Below are positions 39,225-50,900 of a stretch of 64,000 bases of DNA, in pieces. The stretch lies in assembly GCF_023343835.1 (NCBI RefSeq), contig NC_064449.1, positions 2,517,778 to 2,581,777 on the forward strand, in the 5' to 3' direction. A program made the translations under genes and the position numbers. Numbering within the stretch: position 1 is the first letter of the stretch; each line of letters opens with the position of its first letter. A model generated the notes under the pieces. The model ran no database searches. It was not told the DNA's origin and saw only the letters and a list, made by a program, of their open reading frames with translations. Origin of the DNA: Lagopus muta (lineage: Eukaryota > Chordata > Aves > Galliformes > Phasianidae).

Positions 39225-39591
39225 AAAAGAAAAAGAAGGAGGGAAGGAGGGAAGGAGGGAAGGAGGGAAGGAGGGAAGGAGGGAGGGAGGGAGGGAGGGA
39301 GGGAGGGAGGGAGGGAGGGAAGGAGGGAAGGAGGGAAGGAGGGAAGGAGGGAAGGAAGGAAGGAAGGAAGGAAGGAAGGAAGGAAGGAAGGAAGGAAGGA
39401 AGGAAGGAAGGAAGGAAGGAAGGAAGGAAGGAAGGAAGGAAGGAAGGAAGGAAGGAAGGAAGGAAGGAAGGAAGGAAGGAAGGAAGGAAGGAAGGAAGGA
39501 AGGAAGGAAGGAAGGAAGGAAGGAAGGAAGGAAGGAAGGAAGGAAGGAAGGAAGGAAGGAAGGAAGAAGGAAAGAAAGAAAGAAAGAAAGG
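39225..39591 (+). repeat. GGAA/GGAG purine microsatellite
   Basis: A 367-base stretch in which the plus strand has no pyrimidine. It has ordered zones: mixed GGAAGGAG octamers to about 39282, pure GGAG to about 39321, GGAAGGAG again to about 39350, about 210 bases of perfect GGAA, and a GAAA end zone. Such polypurine mirror repeats can form triplex DNA, and tandem GGAA is a known ETS-factor binding platform in mammals. The poly-Ser/Pro and poly-Lys/Glu frames here are artefacts of the repeat. Confidence 0.98.
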
Positions 39592-40149
39592 CGGCTTTTA
39601 TTTTTAGCAATGTTAGCAGCCAAATCTTGTCAGGCCGTCTGTGCTCTGCTGAGCAGCACCACAGTGTTGGGCACAGCCAAAAAGAGCTTTCTCATAGAGC
39701 AAAATGTCACGATGTAACCAGGTTTAATCACAATCTCAGCACCCTTCATGGAAAAAAATGCCAAGTTTGGGACAAGGTATGTATTGTTTAGCATCTCTGT
39801 TGTTCCTGTGTTCCAGTAAGAGGCAGGGAAACGTGGCTCTGGGCCCAAACTGTTGCTGCCTTTGGGAATGCTCCAAGTTCCCCCCTGGTGCCCTCTGGTG
39901 AGGCTGGGCAGACAGAAGGAGGTCTGGGAGAGTGGATCTTTTCCACCACCCACCACCGTCCAACTTTGCCCTTCACAGCTGTCAAGAAACAGCCTAGATT
40001 GCTTTCTTTCCTTTTGGGTTTGGAGGGATTTTTTTGGTCTTGGACATTTGCTTCATCTTCCCATATCTCACATTACAGACTGCTGAGGGTGGAGGTGACC
40101 CATCTCCAATCCTTGCCCAGGCCACCCAGTGCAGGCTGTGAGTGCCTCC

Positions 40150-40260
40150 GGGGATGGAGGCCGCACCACTTCACAGTGCCTTAACAGATTCACTCCAGTG
40201 TGTCCACGTCACTCTCGTACTGGGGAGCCCACGACTGGGTGCAACACCCCAAATGCCATT
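40150..40260 (-). mobile_element. Possible CR1 fragment
   Basis: 'CTGGGGAGCCCACGACTGGG' with 'TGCAACACCCC' resembles the complement of the CR1 ORF2 stretch encoding the leucine/tryptophan-rich 'LVRPxLEYCVQxW' end. Only this block is convincing. Confidence 0.4.
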
Positions 40261-40879
40261 TTGTTCATCTTTAAAATTGTGGTTCTCCAAAAAAGCACTC
40301 GCATTCACTCCAGGGCACTGGGAGGAGCAGGCAGTAAGCGCAGGCAGCAGAGGATTTGCTGAGCCCGTCCTTGACACCAGCTCCCAAGCACATCCAGGGA
40401 GAATTTACTGCTTTGGGTCTCTCATAAATGCCAAGCTGGTGTGTGATGGATGGGCTGGGCTGGGATGCTCACTGCTGCAGCTTCTGCAGCTGTCCCAGGG
40501 AGCAGCAGTGAAGCACCACCACTATTTGGTTGGGGACGGGACACACAGAGCAGGGCCAGGCAAGGGGGCGGCCCCGCATCAACCAGCACAGCACATCCCT
40601 GGGCCAGAGCTGAGTGACATGCTTAGGTCTGCTGGGCACAGCTGCACATCCTCTGATAGGTGAACACCCTCACCTCTCAGTCCCAGCACACACAGATGCA
40701 CACACGCCCCTGTATGCACTCACATCCACTGCCTCGCGCTCCCATCCCATGCACACAGAGACGCCATTGGAGCAAGCAGACAGCGCGATTCAGAGGATGG
40801 CTTGCTGGCAGAACCTTGGCTCTGCACCTGTGAGCGGACAGTTCGGGTTTTTAAAGAAAACTGAAGGAACCACAGCGCT

Positions 40880-41330
40880 CCGCTGGGAGGACTGCGGTGG
40901 GAGACGGGCGGCTCCGAGCAGAGAAGCCGCTCTGAGGTTGCAACATTCGCCATTTCAGCAATACGGGAACCCCACAGCTTTGCTGTTCGTAGGGTCCTGT
41001 CGGTAAAACATCCCCGTGCCCAACGGAGGGTACCGTGGGCTCCCGTGTGCCGGTTCCGCCACGGCTCCGCCCGGCGCCCACTCTCCAAGCCGGTCCCGGC
41101 GGGCGGAGCCGCAGCGCCACCGAGCGGCCACACCGCGCTCCTACCGCCCGCCAACCCCTCTCGTCCCCCGGGTCGGGAAGGGAAACGCGACCCCTTCCGT
41201 GCTTCCGTCCCCGCTCCTCGCGTGGAACACAGCCCGGATGGAGCAAAGCCGCAGAGCGGTTCCCGAAAGAGCAGAAGCCAAAGTGTCGGCCAGCGGCGGC
41301 ACCGTTGTCAGCTCTGCCTGCCAAGTCCTG
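40880..41330. promoter_or_regulatory. Orphan CpG-rich patch
   Basis: CG dinucleotides become frequent in a locally GC-rich stretch (for example GCTCCGCCCGGCGCCCACTC and GGCGGAGCCGCAGCGCCACC), in contrast to the CpG-poor flanks. It contains a CTCCGCCC GC-box-like site. It lies about 3.7 kb upstream of the PRODH start codon and is separated from the PRODH island by CpG-poor sequence and a CR1 copy. It may be a promoter of an unannotated transcript, a distal PRODH first exon, or the eroded island of a lost gene. Overlapping frames on both strands show no recognisable protein. Confidence 0.5.
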
Positions 41331-43269
41331 CCTGGATCTTGTCCCGCTTCACCCTTTAGGGTTGATATTTTCCATCCTCGAGTCTTTTTCTTTCCAAGTC
41401 TCAATGTAAGCAGCCAGGGCACAAGAAGTGCTGAAGCCCAGGACAAGCAAACACCCTGAGGTCTGCCGGAGGATGGTGTTTTGTGGGAGCTGTGGGAGAT
41501 GCAAATGGATGGGAGCTCACAGTGAAAGAGCTCGCTGTTTTCCAGCTGTATCAGCACCTCTAATGAGAGAAAATGGCTTTGTTTGGCCTGTGTTAGAAAA
41601 TACAAAATCAGTCACTCTGGCAGAAAGCCGTCACATTGCCAGCTTGTGGAGCGGGGGCTTGGAGTGCTGCCTTCCCCTGTCCCCAGGAAAACCTGAAGAA
41701 TACAGGCTGGTGACATGGAGAGGTGATTTGAGTTCTCAGCCACTCCAATGCGAGATCGGGGGCAGCTGCCAGCCGTGCTGCTGCACGTGGGCTCCATCCC
41801 GGGCTCCATCCCAGGCTCCTCTTTGCCCCGTGCTCCTGTAGGAATGTCACTCCCCTGTGACAGTGGGAACATGAGAAAAGTGCAAAGTTTCCTGCAAAGC
41901 ATTTGCCTGTGAGAAGGAGAGCAGGAAAACAGCAAAAAGAGAACAGAATGGCTTGTCCCCTGTCACTGCAGGCATCCCCATAGTGAAAGGAGAAAAGGGA
42001 ACATTTTCTTTCTTCTTTTTTCCCACTGGAAGAGCAGCCCAAGAGCCACTCAGCACTACCTGCTCTCAATTAAATATATGGCAAGTTAAGAAGCCAAACC
42101 AAGTAGCACTCGGTTAGGGGGGGTTCATCAGTTCCAGCTGCATGCCAGGCATCGATTCATGCCCTGCAGCAGATGAGCATGGTGGGCACCAAGGCTCTGC
42201 GAGCCCAAAGGTTTTGCTGTGTCTGCAGCAGCCCTCAGATCAATAAGGCTCTGCTGAGCCACGTCTCTGCTTCCGAGGCACCGTAATTAAGGGTGTATTT
42301 TTAGTAAAACGAGACGCCGTGTTCATCGACAAGGAACAGCCCCATTCTCAAGGGCAAAGGTGGCTCCAGTTAACCTGCCTCAGCCTGGAAATGGCTGTTG
42401 TCCCCCAGCCCAGCAACACCTGGCTGCTCCTGGATGCTGCACACACCCCACACTGGGGCTCCGCGCCCTGCGAGGGGCTGCATGGTGCAATGCAAACCCA
42501 CGGGAAGATGCCCAGCTCCCATCCAGCTGCCCCAAACCCCCGGCACTCTCCCTTCCCTGGCTGTTTTCTCAGGAATCTTCCCCAGCATGAGGTGTTTGAA
42601 TCATTTAGGATGGACGGGCTAAAACACAGCTGGCTCCCTTCCAGGCTTTCTGGCATCCCAGCTCAGTAAACAACCCCTTGCCACAGGTGGCAGCCCAGAA
42701 AAAGGCCTTTTAAGTTTATTCCCCAGACCCTGATTCTACAGAAATCTTCCAGCGCATTCATTTCTAGGCTGTAAGTGCAGAGAAGTGGCTTCAGGCATTC
42801 GCTCCCTTTTCTAACCCCACCCTCCACCCCTCACCTTCACCATCTCAGCTTCACCCCTCAATCCAGGAGGGTGGAAAATGTGAGGGACTCTTTGACTCAG
42901 CCCCAGCAGCCCCTTATGTGGCACCATGTGGGGCCTCGGGGCTGTGGGCAGGGATGATGGGAGGTTTGGGGGGAAAAGAGAGTGGGATGAAGGTGAAGAA
43001 GGATGGAGATGGGGGAGGACGACAAGGCCGCAGTCAGTGACACAATAGGTGCTCCAGCTTTTCTACATGTTGCTTTATTTTAGCAATCAGCCCCTGTATA
43101 ACCTCATTCCCCAATCTCATCAGTATCTGCAACCCCATGGAGGTGCAGGAGCCCCCAGGGCTGCTGGATGAGCACCTGGAAGCTCCCACTGCCTGGACAC
43201 GGCCCTATATCATGGACCATCGACACTACAGCCACCAGCATGGGGACAAAACCTTTGGCCACCTCTAGA
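41331..43269. other. Intergenic, no gene seen
   Basis: No exon, CR1 or tandem repeat recognised between the orphan CpG patch and the next CR1 copy. Confidence 0.5.
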
Positions 43270-43690
43270 CATCGTCTTGTCCACACAGCCACAGAGCACA
43301 GTGCCCAGGATCACATCCAGGTGCCTTAGGAAGATCTCCAAGGAGACCCCACCAGCTCTCTGTGCAACCTGCTCAGCCACCCGCACCACACTGAGGTGCT
43401 GCTGATATTGAAAGGGAATCTCCTGAGTCCCAGCTGGTGCCCATGGCCTCTTGTCCCAGCTCCAGGCACCATCTGTACCTCCCTGCTGGTACTGAGGGAC
43501 ACGGAGGGGATGCTCAGAGCCCCCTCATCTGCAGGTTGAACATGCCCAGCTCTCTCGTTCTCCTGTAAGAAAGGTGCTCCAGGTCCTTCATCATCATCAC
43601 AGCCTTTTGCTGAACTCTCACATTTCCAGGGCTTCCTTGCAATGGGGAGCCCAGCACCGTGCCCAGCATCCCAGCTGTGGCCTCCTCAAT
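43270..43690 (-). mobile_element. Diverged CR1 fragment
   Basis: The complement order includes 'AGATCTCCAAGGAGACCCCA', 'CAACCTGCTCAGCCACCCGC', 'GGTTGAACATGCCCAGCTCT' and 'GGGGAGCCCAGCACCGTGCC'. These correspond to the 3' half of ORF2 read from its end backwards. No terminal octamers are left. Confidence 0.7.
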
Positions 43691-44955
43691 GCAGATCAGG
43701 ACAAGATAACCTCAGCTTGCTGGATAACCTCAACTTTTTGGCTGCCAACCACCACCGAAACCAAGGAGCAGTGAATTCCAGCTCCCCAGTCTCCCCTCCT
43801 GGTGCCACCAGCGGCTGCTGTAACTTGTTGCCATCTGTTATTTTCACTGTGTCAGAAAGCTTCTCTGCTGAGCACCAGCCCATGAAATATGCATGCTGTG
43901 TCCTCCCATTTCCAAACCGCCCTTCTCCTCCTGCACTAAATCCCCTTCTCGCCTATTTGTCTTGTCTTCAGATTGGTTCCTTCACATCTTATGGCTTCCC
44001 AGACCATCAATAAGAGACACTTCCCAGCCCAGAGCTGACTGCTGAGCGATGGGGACGGGTGCTTGTGAGCATCACACCTCAGCATCCCACCACACGCACC
44101 TGGATCTGCATTTCCATCGGAATGCTTTGGCTTTCATTTTTAGACCTTGGTCTTTGTGGCCAAATCTGAGAGTAAAGCAACACGGAAAACTCAGAGCTGA
44201 GGCTTCACATCGCAGCTTTGAGCGGATTATTCCACTCTGGGGCGGTAACACAACGCAACGATTATAGGGAAGGAAACGGGTGTTTTTTCATCGCCAACAT
44301 TTTGCCTCCTCTGCCTCCGGGCCCTTATTCTGGAGCATCGGCCGAGCCCGCAGGTTGCGCTGAGCATCGCCGGGCGCCAGATGGCACTTTGGGGCCGGCA
44401 GGAGGTTGGCTGGCTTCCTGCGCGATCCTACACGGGAGGGGAGCGGTGCCCATGCCCTGCTGCGCTGCCAGGAACCCGGCGTGGGGAGTGCGGGGAGGGA
44501 ACGGCGGGGGACGGCGGGGGGTGGAGGGGGAGGCTCAACCCACAAGAATGGGGCTGCACGGAGCCCAGAGAGCAGCCCGACCCAGGTTCGCCGATACCCC
44601 CAAAGGAACAACCGGCGGGGCTCGCACTGCCACCCATCCCGATGTCGGGACATCCCGCACCGGAGGCGACAATCCTCCTGTGGACGGCCGCGTGGGCTCG
44701 GAGCTCCCTTAAAGAGAGCCCTTTAGCCCGATCCGAGGGGCTGGGACCGCACCGACCCCCCTAGGACCACTGGGCTCCCTTCCAATCCCTCCCCACCCCA
44801 ACCTTTCCCAGTTCCGAAGGGAAGCAGCGGGCAGGACACGAGGCGGAAAGCCGGCCCCCTAGCCCGGGCCCGTGTCTGCGGGAACCCAGCGGGGCGGTGC
44901 CGGGCGGGACTTACTTAAGGCGGCGGCGTTGCGGGTGGGCGGCTCCGCAGTGCCC

Positions 44956-47900
44956 ATGGCTCTACCGAGTGCGGTGCGGGCGCTCCACGCCACCGCTTCC
45001 CGCATGGGCGCCCCGCGTTCCGTTCCCCGCGGTGCCGCCCCGCCGTTACCGGCTGACGGGAAGGGGGGAACCAGACCGGTACCGCCGCCGGTACCGCCAC
45101 GGGGTGCGGCCCCGGTCGTGGATTTTGGGGACCCGCAAGAGGCGTTCCGCAGCAAAAGCAGCGCCGAGCTGTTGCGGGGGTTGCTGGTGCTCGGGCTTTG
45201 CGCTGTGGGACCGTTGGTGGAGCACAACCGAGAGGTGAGTGCCCGAAACCGGGGGAGGGGAAGGGGGGGGGGGGTGAAAGAAGCGATGCGGGTGCCGGCG
45301 CTGAGGTTCCGACATCCCGCAGCTGATGCAGTTCGGGAAGCGGATGTTGGGCCAGGCGCTGTTCGAACGGCTGATGAAGATGACTTTCTACGGGCAGTTC
45401 GTGGCCGGGGAGGACCAGGAGGCCATCAAACCGCTCATCCGGCGGAACCGGGCCTTCGGAGTGGGCGCCGTGTTGGACTACAGCGTGGAGGAGGACCTGA
45501 GCCCCGCTCGGGCCGAGCGCCAGGAGCTGGCGTGAGCGCGGGGCGGCGGGAGGGCTGCGGGGGGTGGCGGGCGCGGGAGTTGGCCGCGACGCGATTGGCT
45601 CCGAGCGCCCATCCCCCCCGCTCCTATTGGCTGAAGGACGCCGTGCGTCACCGCCCCGCCTCCCGCGGCATCGCCCCGACCCCCGGCATCGCCCCCCAAT
45701 GCCGCCCCCCGACGTTTCCCGTCCGCTTCCCCAAATTCCCACCCCGCTTCCCTCTGTTTCCATTCCCAGCCTCCTCCCGTATTTCAGCCCTTTTTCCTGC
45801 AGGCGACACGCAGTGCTGTCACTGTCACTGTGCCCCCCCCCTTATCTCTCCCAATGGCACGCAGCTGCGATGTCCTGCTGTGCTAAAAAAACGTCCCGAA
45901 ACTCCGTGTTCCTTTCCGAGCAGGTGTTCCTTTCCCCCCCTCTTCCCTCCCTCCCCCCTCCAGCAGCCTTATCTCTGCCCCGCACCCAGCGCTGCCTATC
46001 GGACAGCTATAACCACGCTGCTGGCCCTGGCGGTGATGCGGCAGCAGCTGATCCCTATGTGCTTCCCCGGGCACGCAGCCGTGGCTCGAGTTGCTATCCG
46101 AGCCGTGCTCGGCATCCTAATGGAGTGTAAGCAGCTCGTGACGCGGGCGGGGGGGTGAGGGGGGGGGGGGGAGGAGAGAGGTGACAGCGCTGCCGTTTCT
46201 GCTGTCCTTGTGCCGGCTGTGCCTGTACTGAGTGCTCCTGCCTTTAGCACTGAAAGCTGTCTGCACGCATTCTTTCCCTCCTTTCCCAGCACTGCTGCCC
46301 ACTTCTCTCCGCCCTCCCCCCTTTGGTGCAGGTTATAGGGCTGCTGCTGCCATGGGGCTCCCACCCAGAAAGCTCTGTGCCCCCCCCCACTGTCACCCTG
46401 CCTGAGCCAGCCGTAGAGGCACAAAGCAGCTGCAGGCAGCGTGTCTGCAGCCTCCTGATGCCATCTGCTGTTGGAGTGCTGTGCAAAGCCTCTAGCAGCA
46501 CGCTTGCGTGGAAATGCCCTTGTGCTTCCCCCAAAAATGCTCCTCGTGATTGCAGCAGCGTGGTACAGGTTGAACCCATGTCCTGGCATGCCTCCAGCCA
46601 GCTCAGTCCTGCCCTGCCCGAGCTGCTGTTCTGCACCCTGCCAGCTTGTCACGGGTGTCCTCCAGGTGCCACTATGAGCACTGCAGCCAGGTCATGTTGG
46701 CACAGCCAGGGAAAGGTTCCTGCAGGCAGTGCTGGTGGGTGTGGGATGCAGGCAGGTGGGGCTTTGCTCCCTGGGAGGGGAGAGTGGAAGAGTGCGTCAG
46801 GAACCAGGTGGGGTTGCACTGATGTGGGCAGGGAGGCTCCGTCCCCTGCAGCAGGGTTCCTCATTCCCAGTGGAGCCAGCTGTCAGGGCATGCTGCACAT
46901 TAGGGTGCTTTCTGTTTGGCCTTTGCAGGGAAGTGCTGCTGCAGTCCTGGAGCTGTGTGCTGGAGCACAGGCTTGCAGGATTCTCTGCCAAGTGCTTTGT
47001 TTCATTCCTCCCTAAGCAGTTTTAGATATTGCCCACAGCTTGAGTGTGGGCTTCCTGTGACCACAAGGCTTGCCTTGAATGTGGTCACTGAGAAACAGCT
47101 TCTCCTTTGTGTTTCACTTGTCCTCTCTGCCAGACCCACCTCCTGCTGATGGGGCAAAGCAAGCAGGCTCATGGCAGCCTCTAGCCTAAAATGCATTGCC
47201 ACCTGCAGCTTATTTCTGACAAGGGCACCCTTATGCTTCTCCTGAGATAATGCATCCGAACCTGATCCAAAACTCCCTGAAAGCCCAATTCTAGTGTTGG
47301 CCACATCACCATCCAGCAAGCTGGCGCTCCCTGCATCGCTGCATTGGCTCTTCCTTGATAAAGCAGAATGGTGCCTGCTCATTTTCACACTTCTGTTTGC
47401 ATTTGATCCCAGGGCATCCTGCAGGTGAAGCATCTTTGGATTCTTTGCACCCAACTGGAGCATTCTGTAGGGCCTGGTTTGTGCAGGGCTGGTGATACCT
47501 GTGTGTTCTGAGCTTACACAGGGCTGAGCGTGCCTTGCAAAGGCTTGCCTTGCCTTCAGGAGCACTTGGGCAGTGCTCAGAGATGCTTCCTGCCCCCTAT
47601 GGTCTGGAATAAGCTACTTCAGCTGGGCTAAGTGGCATTTGGGTGTTGTGGGAATGGCTCTGCTTGCCAAAACTAGCACTGCAAGGAGAGCAGCTGATAT
47701 CCAGGAAGGGGCTATTTCTTCAGCTGGAAAGAGCTTCCTCTATTTTGTTTTGATGTAGAACAATAAAGTGAGCACCATGGCACTGCTTTAAATGCCCCCC
47801 CCCGGGGATGGAGGGGTTCAGTGCAGTCATGCAGCAGGAATGCTGCTGGAAAGGGTGTGTTTGTCTTCAGGAACACAAAACACTTCAAATTCAAGGGGTG

Positions 47901-50900
47901 TTTGCTGATAACTGAGCTGCGTAAGCCAGAAGGGCTGTGCCAGTGCTGCTTGTCCCCAGCGTACAGTTGCTGGATCGAGGTGTGCTCAGGGCTGCAGAAC
48001 TGTCCTGCCTGCACCGAGAGCATCTTGCAGCCATCAGGGCTTTGCTATTGCATCTTTCTTTCCTGTTCTGGAGCAGCAAGGTTCCTGACCTGTCCTGGGA
48101 GCACCGCAGTCACAGAGCAGAAGCCAAGGACACAGCAGGTTGTGGCATGGCTCCCGCTGAGCTGCGGTTCACATGAGGCTTTGCTGTGCTCTGAGCTGCC
48201 CCAGGGAGCCTCCAGCAGGAGGAAAGGGCTTTGTTTGTGCTTCCAGCAACTCCTAATCCCTGTCGTGGGGTTCTCACGTGGGCGCTACCTACTCTGGTGA
48301 AGCTCCTGCGCTGGTGGCATGGCTAATTTGGGGCAGTGATGCTGGGGTAGTGCCAAGCAGAGATCTCCTGGGAGGAGATGGCTCTCCTGAATCAGACCCC
48401 TGGGGCTCCTGCATCAGACCCCCGTATGTGGGCTGGCTGTGGGGCAACGAGGAGGCTTAGCTGCTCGAGCTTCAGCAGGAACTCATGACTTGGGCACCAG
48501 CCCAAGCTGCCAGTTCCCTGCTCTCTGTGACAAAAGGCTCAGGCTTGAAATTACATCCAAGTGGGCTGGGGCTGGGGCTGAGCTTTGTTTGTAAGCAGTT
48601 GGCTGGTGCTGACATGCAGTGGAGTGGGGCTGTGGGACCCATGGCTTGGTGCAATCCGCTCTACTCAAGCTCTTTGCTTTATAGTGTGGTGTTGGGATGA
48701 GGTTTGGTGCTCCCCCAGTTTGAGGGCCATAGAGATCATGGAATGGTTAAGGTTGGGAAAGATCACTAAGATCCCCAAGTCCAACACCAACTCCCTCCCA
48801 TCGTGCCCACTGCCCATGTCCCTCAGTGCCACATCTACACGGTTCTGGAGCACCTCCAGGGATGGTGACCACACCACTCCATGGGCAGCTGTGCCAGTGC
48901 ATCACTGCTCTTTCGGAGATGAAATGCTTCCTGATATCCAACCTGATGGAACACCCAGCTCCACCATAGATGGCCCTGTCCTTGCCACGTGGTGTGCATC
49001 CCCAACCACGGTGGGCTGGGATGCGCCAAGGTCCAGAGCATCGTCCCTGTCTGCTCCTTAGGAAATGTTGTCTTGGGTATTGAAGTCTCTTTGCTTTCTG
49101 TGAGAGGATTTGGGGCACCTGAGCTGCCAACAAAGTGGTGTTGGCCCCGTTAGCAATGGGATGGTGAGGGAAGAACAGGGCATAGTGCCAGGCCTTGGGG
49201 CTGCCCTGGCCACCGGTGTGTGGCTGCAGGGTGCTGCTGGCCTTGTCCTCACCTTCCCTGTTTCTCTTCTTAGCTCCTGCACCTCTGCAGCCGAGAAGGA
49301 GCCAGGAGGTGAGTGATGGCCTCTCCTGCTCTCAGCAGATAGCGCCTGACTGAAGGCCCTGCTGCACCAGGCACCTGGGGGAAAGACTCGTTCCTCCTTC
49401 ATGAGTTGGAGGAGGAACGTTGAGGTTCTCAGCTGACCCCACTCCTCCTCAGATGGGGTCTCAGGGGGCTCTTGTGAGGTGTGAGGAAGGAAGCAGGAGC
49501 TGGTAGGGCTCAGCAGGGGCTGTGGGGCACATCTCTGTCCTCTTCCAACCCAGGAGCAGAGCAGAGGGAGAAGCAGTTCCGTGCCCATCGTGGCTTTGGG
49601 GATCGCCGTGATGGAGTCATCAGTGCACGCACCTATTTCTATGCCGATGAGGCCAAGTGTGATCAGCACATGGAGACCTTCCTGCGCTGCATCGATGCAT
49701 CAAGTAAGTCTTCAGTGTGTCCCTGTGTGCCTGGAGACACCAGGGACCCTGCCCCAGCCAGCCCTGCTCCTGTGACTCTTTCCAGGTGGCAGTTCAGAGG
49801 ACGGCTTCTCGGCCATCAAGCTGACAGCACTGGGTAGACCTCAGTTCCTGGTGAGTGTCCATGGGGGTGAGTGGGATGAACTGAGTTGGAGGGAGGACAG
49901 TGGGTGCTTTGGGGTGCCTGAAGCCACCTAGGAGATGGCCACAAGCTTTGGGAGCACACAAAAGGGTCCCAATGTGAGAATATGGATGCTTTGTACCAGG
50001 CTATGTTCTCACACTACGGGGTCAGGGTCTGTCTGTGGGGCTCTGGAGGGATCCCTTGGGGCTCTGAACCCAGACAGCTCACCCCAAGCTCTGTCCCCAC
50101 AGCTGCAGTTCTCAGAGGTGCTGGTGAAGTGGCGACGGTTCTTCCACCAAATGGCTGCAGAGCAGGGCCAGGGCGGGCGGGCAGCGCTGGAGATGAGGCT
50201 GGAGGTGGAGAAGTTGCAGGTGAGCAGGGTGATACCTGAGGGGTGAGGTTGTGCTGCTGGGAGGGGAAGAAGGGAGAGTCTGACTGTCAGGGATGTGCTG
50301 CAGGAAGGGTTCTGGAGCACTGTGACACCTCTGGTGGGGTCTGGCTGTGCCTTGATGCTCCTTTTGGTGGCAGGAAGCCCTGGCCAAGCTCGGCATCGCA
50401 ACCAAGGCGGAGAGCCAGCACTGGTTCACAGGCGAGAACGTGGGTGAGAGTGGGTAAGTTGTCCACAGCCTGTAGGGTGCTGTGGGGTGATTGGTGCTGG
50501 GGGATCTGGGCCCTGCCACAACCATGGGCAGACAGGCAGCAGCAAGGGGGGGGGTCCCCAAAAGTCATCGCTGACTTGTTGTGGCAACCAAGGGCTCTCA
50601 AAGCAGAGAGGAGTGACAAGCTGGGTCAGGGTGCCACTTGCAGCTTGTTTGCTGATGGGGTGGGAGCTGGTAGAGACCCTGCCATCAGCACACAGCTGAC
50701 TTCCCACCCACAGCACTGTGGATCTTCTGGACTGGAACAGCCTGATTGACAGCCGCACCAAGCTCTCCAAGCTGCTGCTCATCCCCAACATCAAGGTGTG
50801 TGTGTGTGTGCTTCAGCCAGGCTCTGCCCACCAAGCAGCTCAGCAGCGTGGGCACTGCCAGTGTGAGACATCTCATCCTTGTCCTGGGGTGTGAGGCTGC

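Larger units (their letters stand above)
44330..45700 (+). promoter_or_regulatory. CpG island and promoter region of PRODH
   Basis: CG-dense sequence starts about 600 bases upstream of the PRODH start codon and extends through exons 1-2 into the first 170 bases of intron 2. No TATA box is evident near the start. GC-box-like GGGCGG-type motifs occur (for example CGGGGCGGTGCCGGGCGGGA near 44890). This fits a broad, TATA-less housekeeping promoter. A second cluster of promoter motifs lies at 45594-45665. Limits are visual estimates, not a computed CpG ratio. Confidence 0.75.
45532..49273 (+). other. PRODH intron 2, 3.7 kb
   Basis: By far the largest intron of the gene. It contains the promoter-like motif cluster at 45594-45665, a G-run cluster at about 46143-46176, single-copy sequence without recognised exons, and a minus-strand CR1 copy at 48733-49035. 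All other PRODH introns are 79-764 bp. Confidence 0.85.

Noticed and set aside
39104-39717. Long frames encoding FLPS repeats (minus) and KEGR repeats (plus)
   Set aside because: Direct consequence of the GGAA/GGAG microsatellite, which leaves stop codons out of several frames.
44872-46158. Single 428-codon frame running through PRODH exon 1, intron 1, exon 2 region and beyond
   Set aside because: It begins at a GTG and passes through clear GT-AG introns. The conserved protein needs a frame change at exon 2, so this is a CpG-island read-through.
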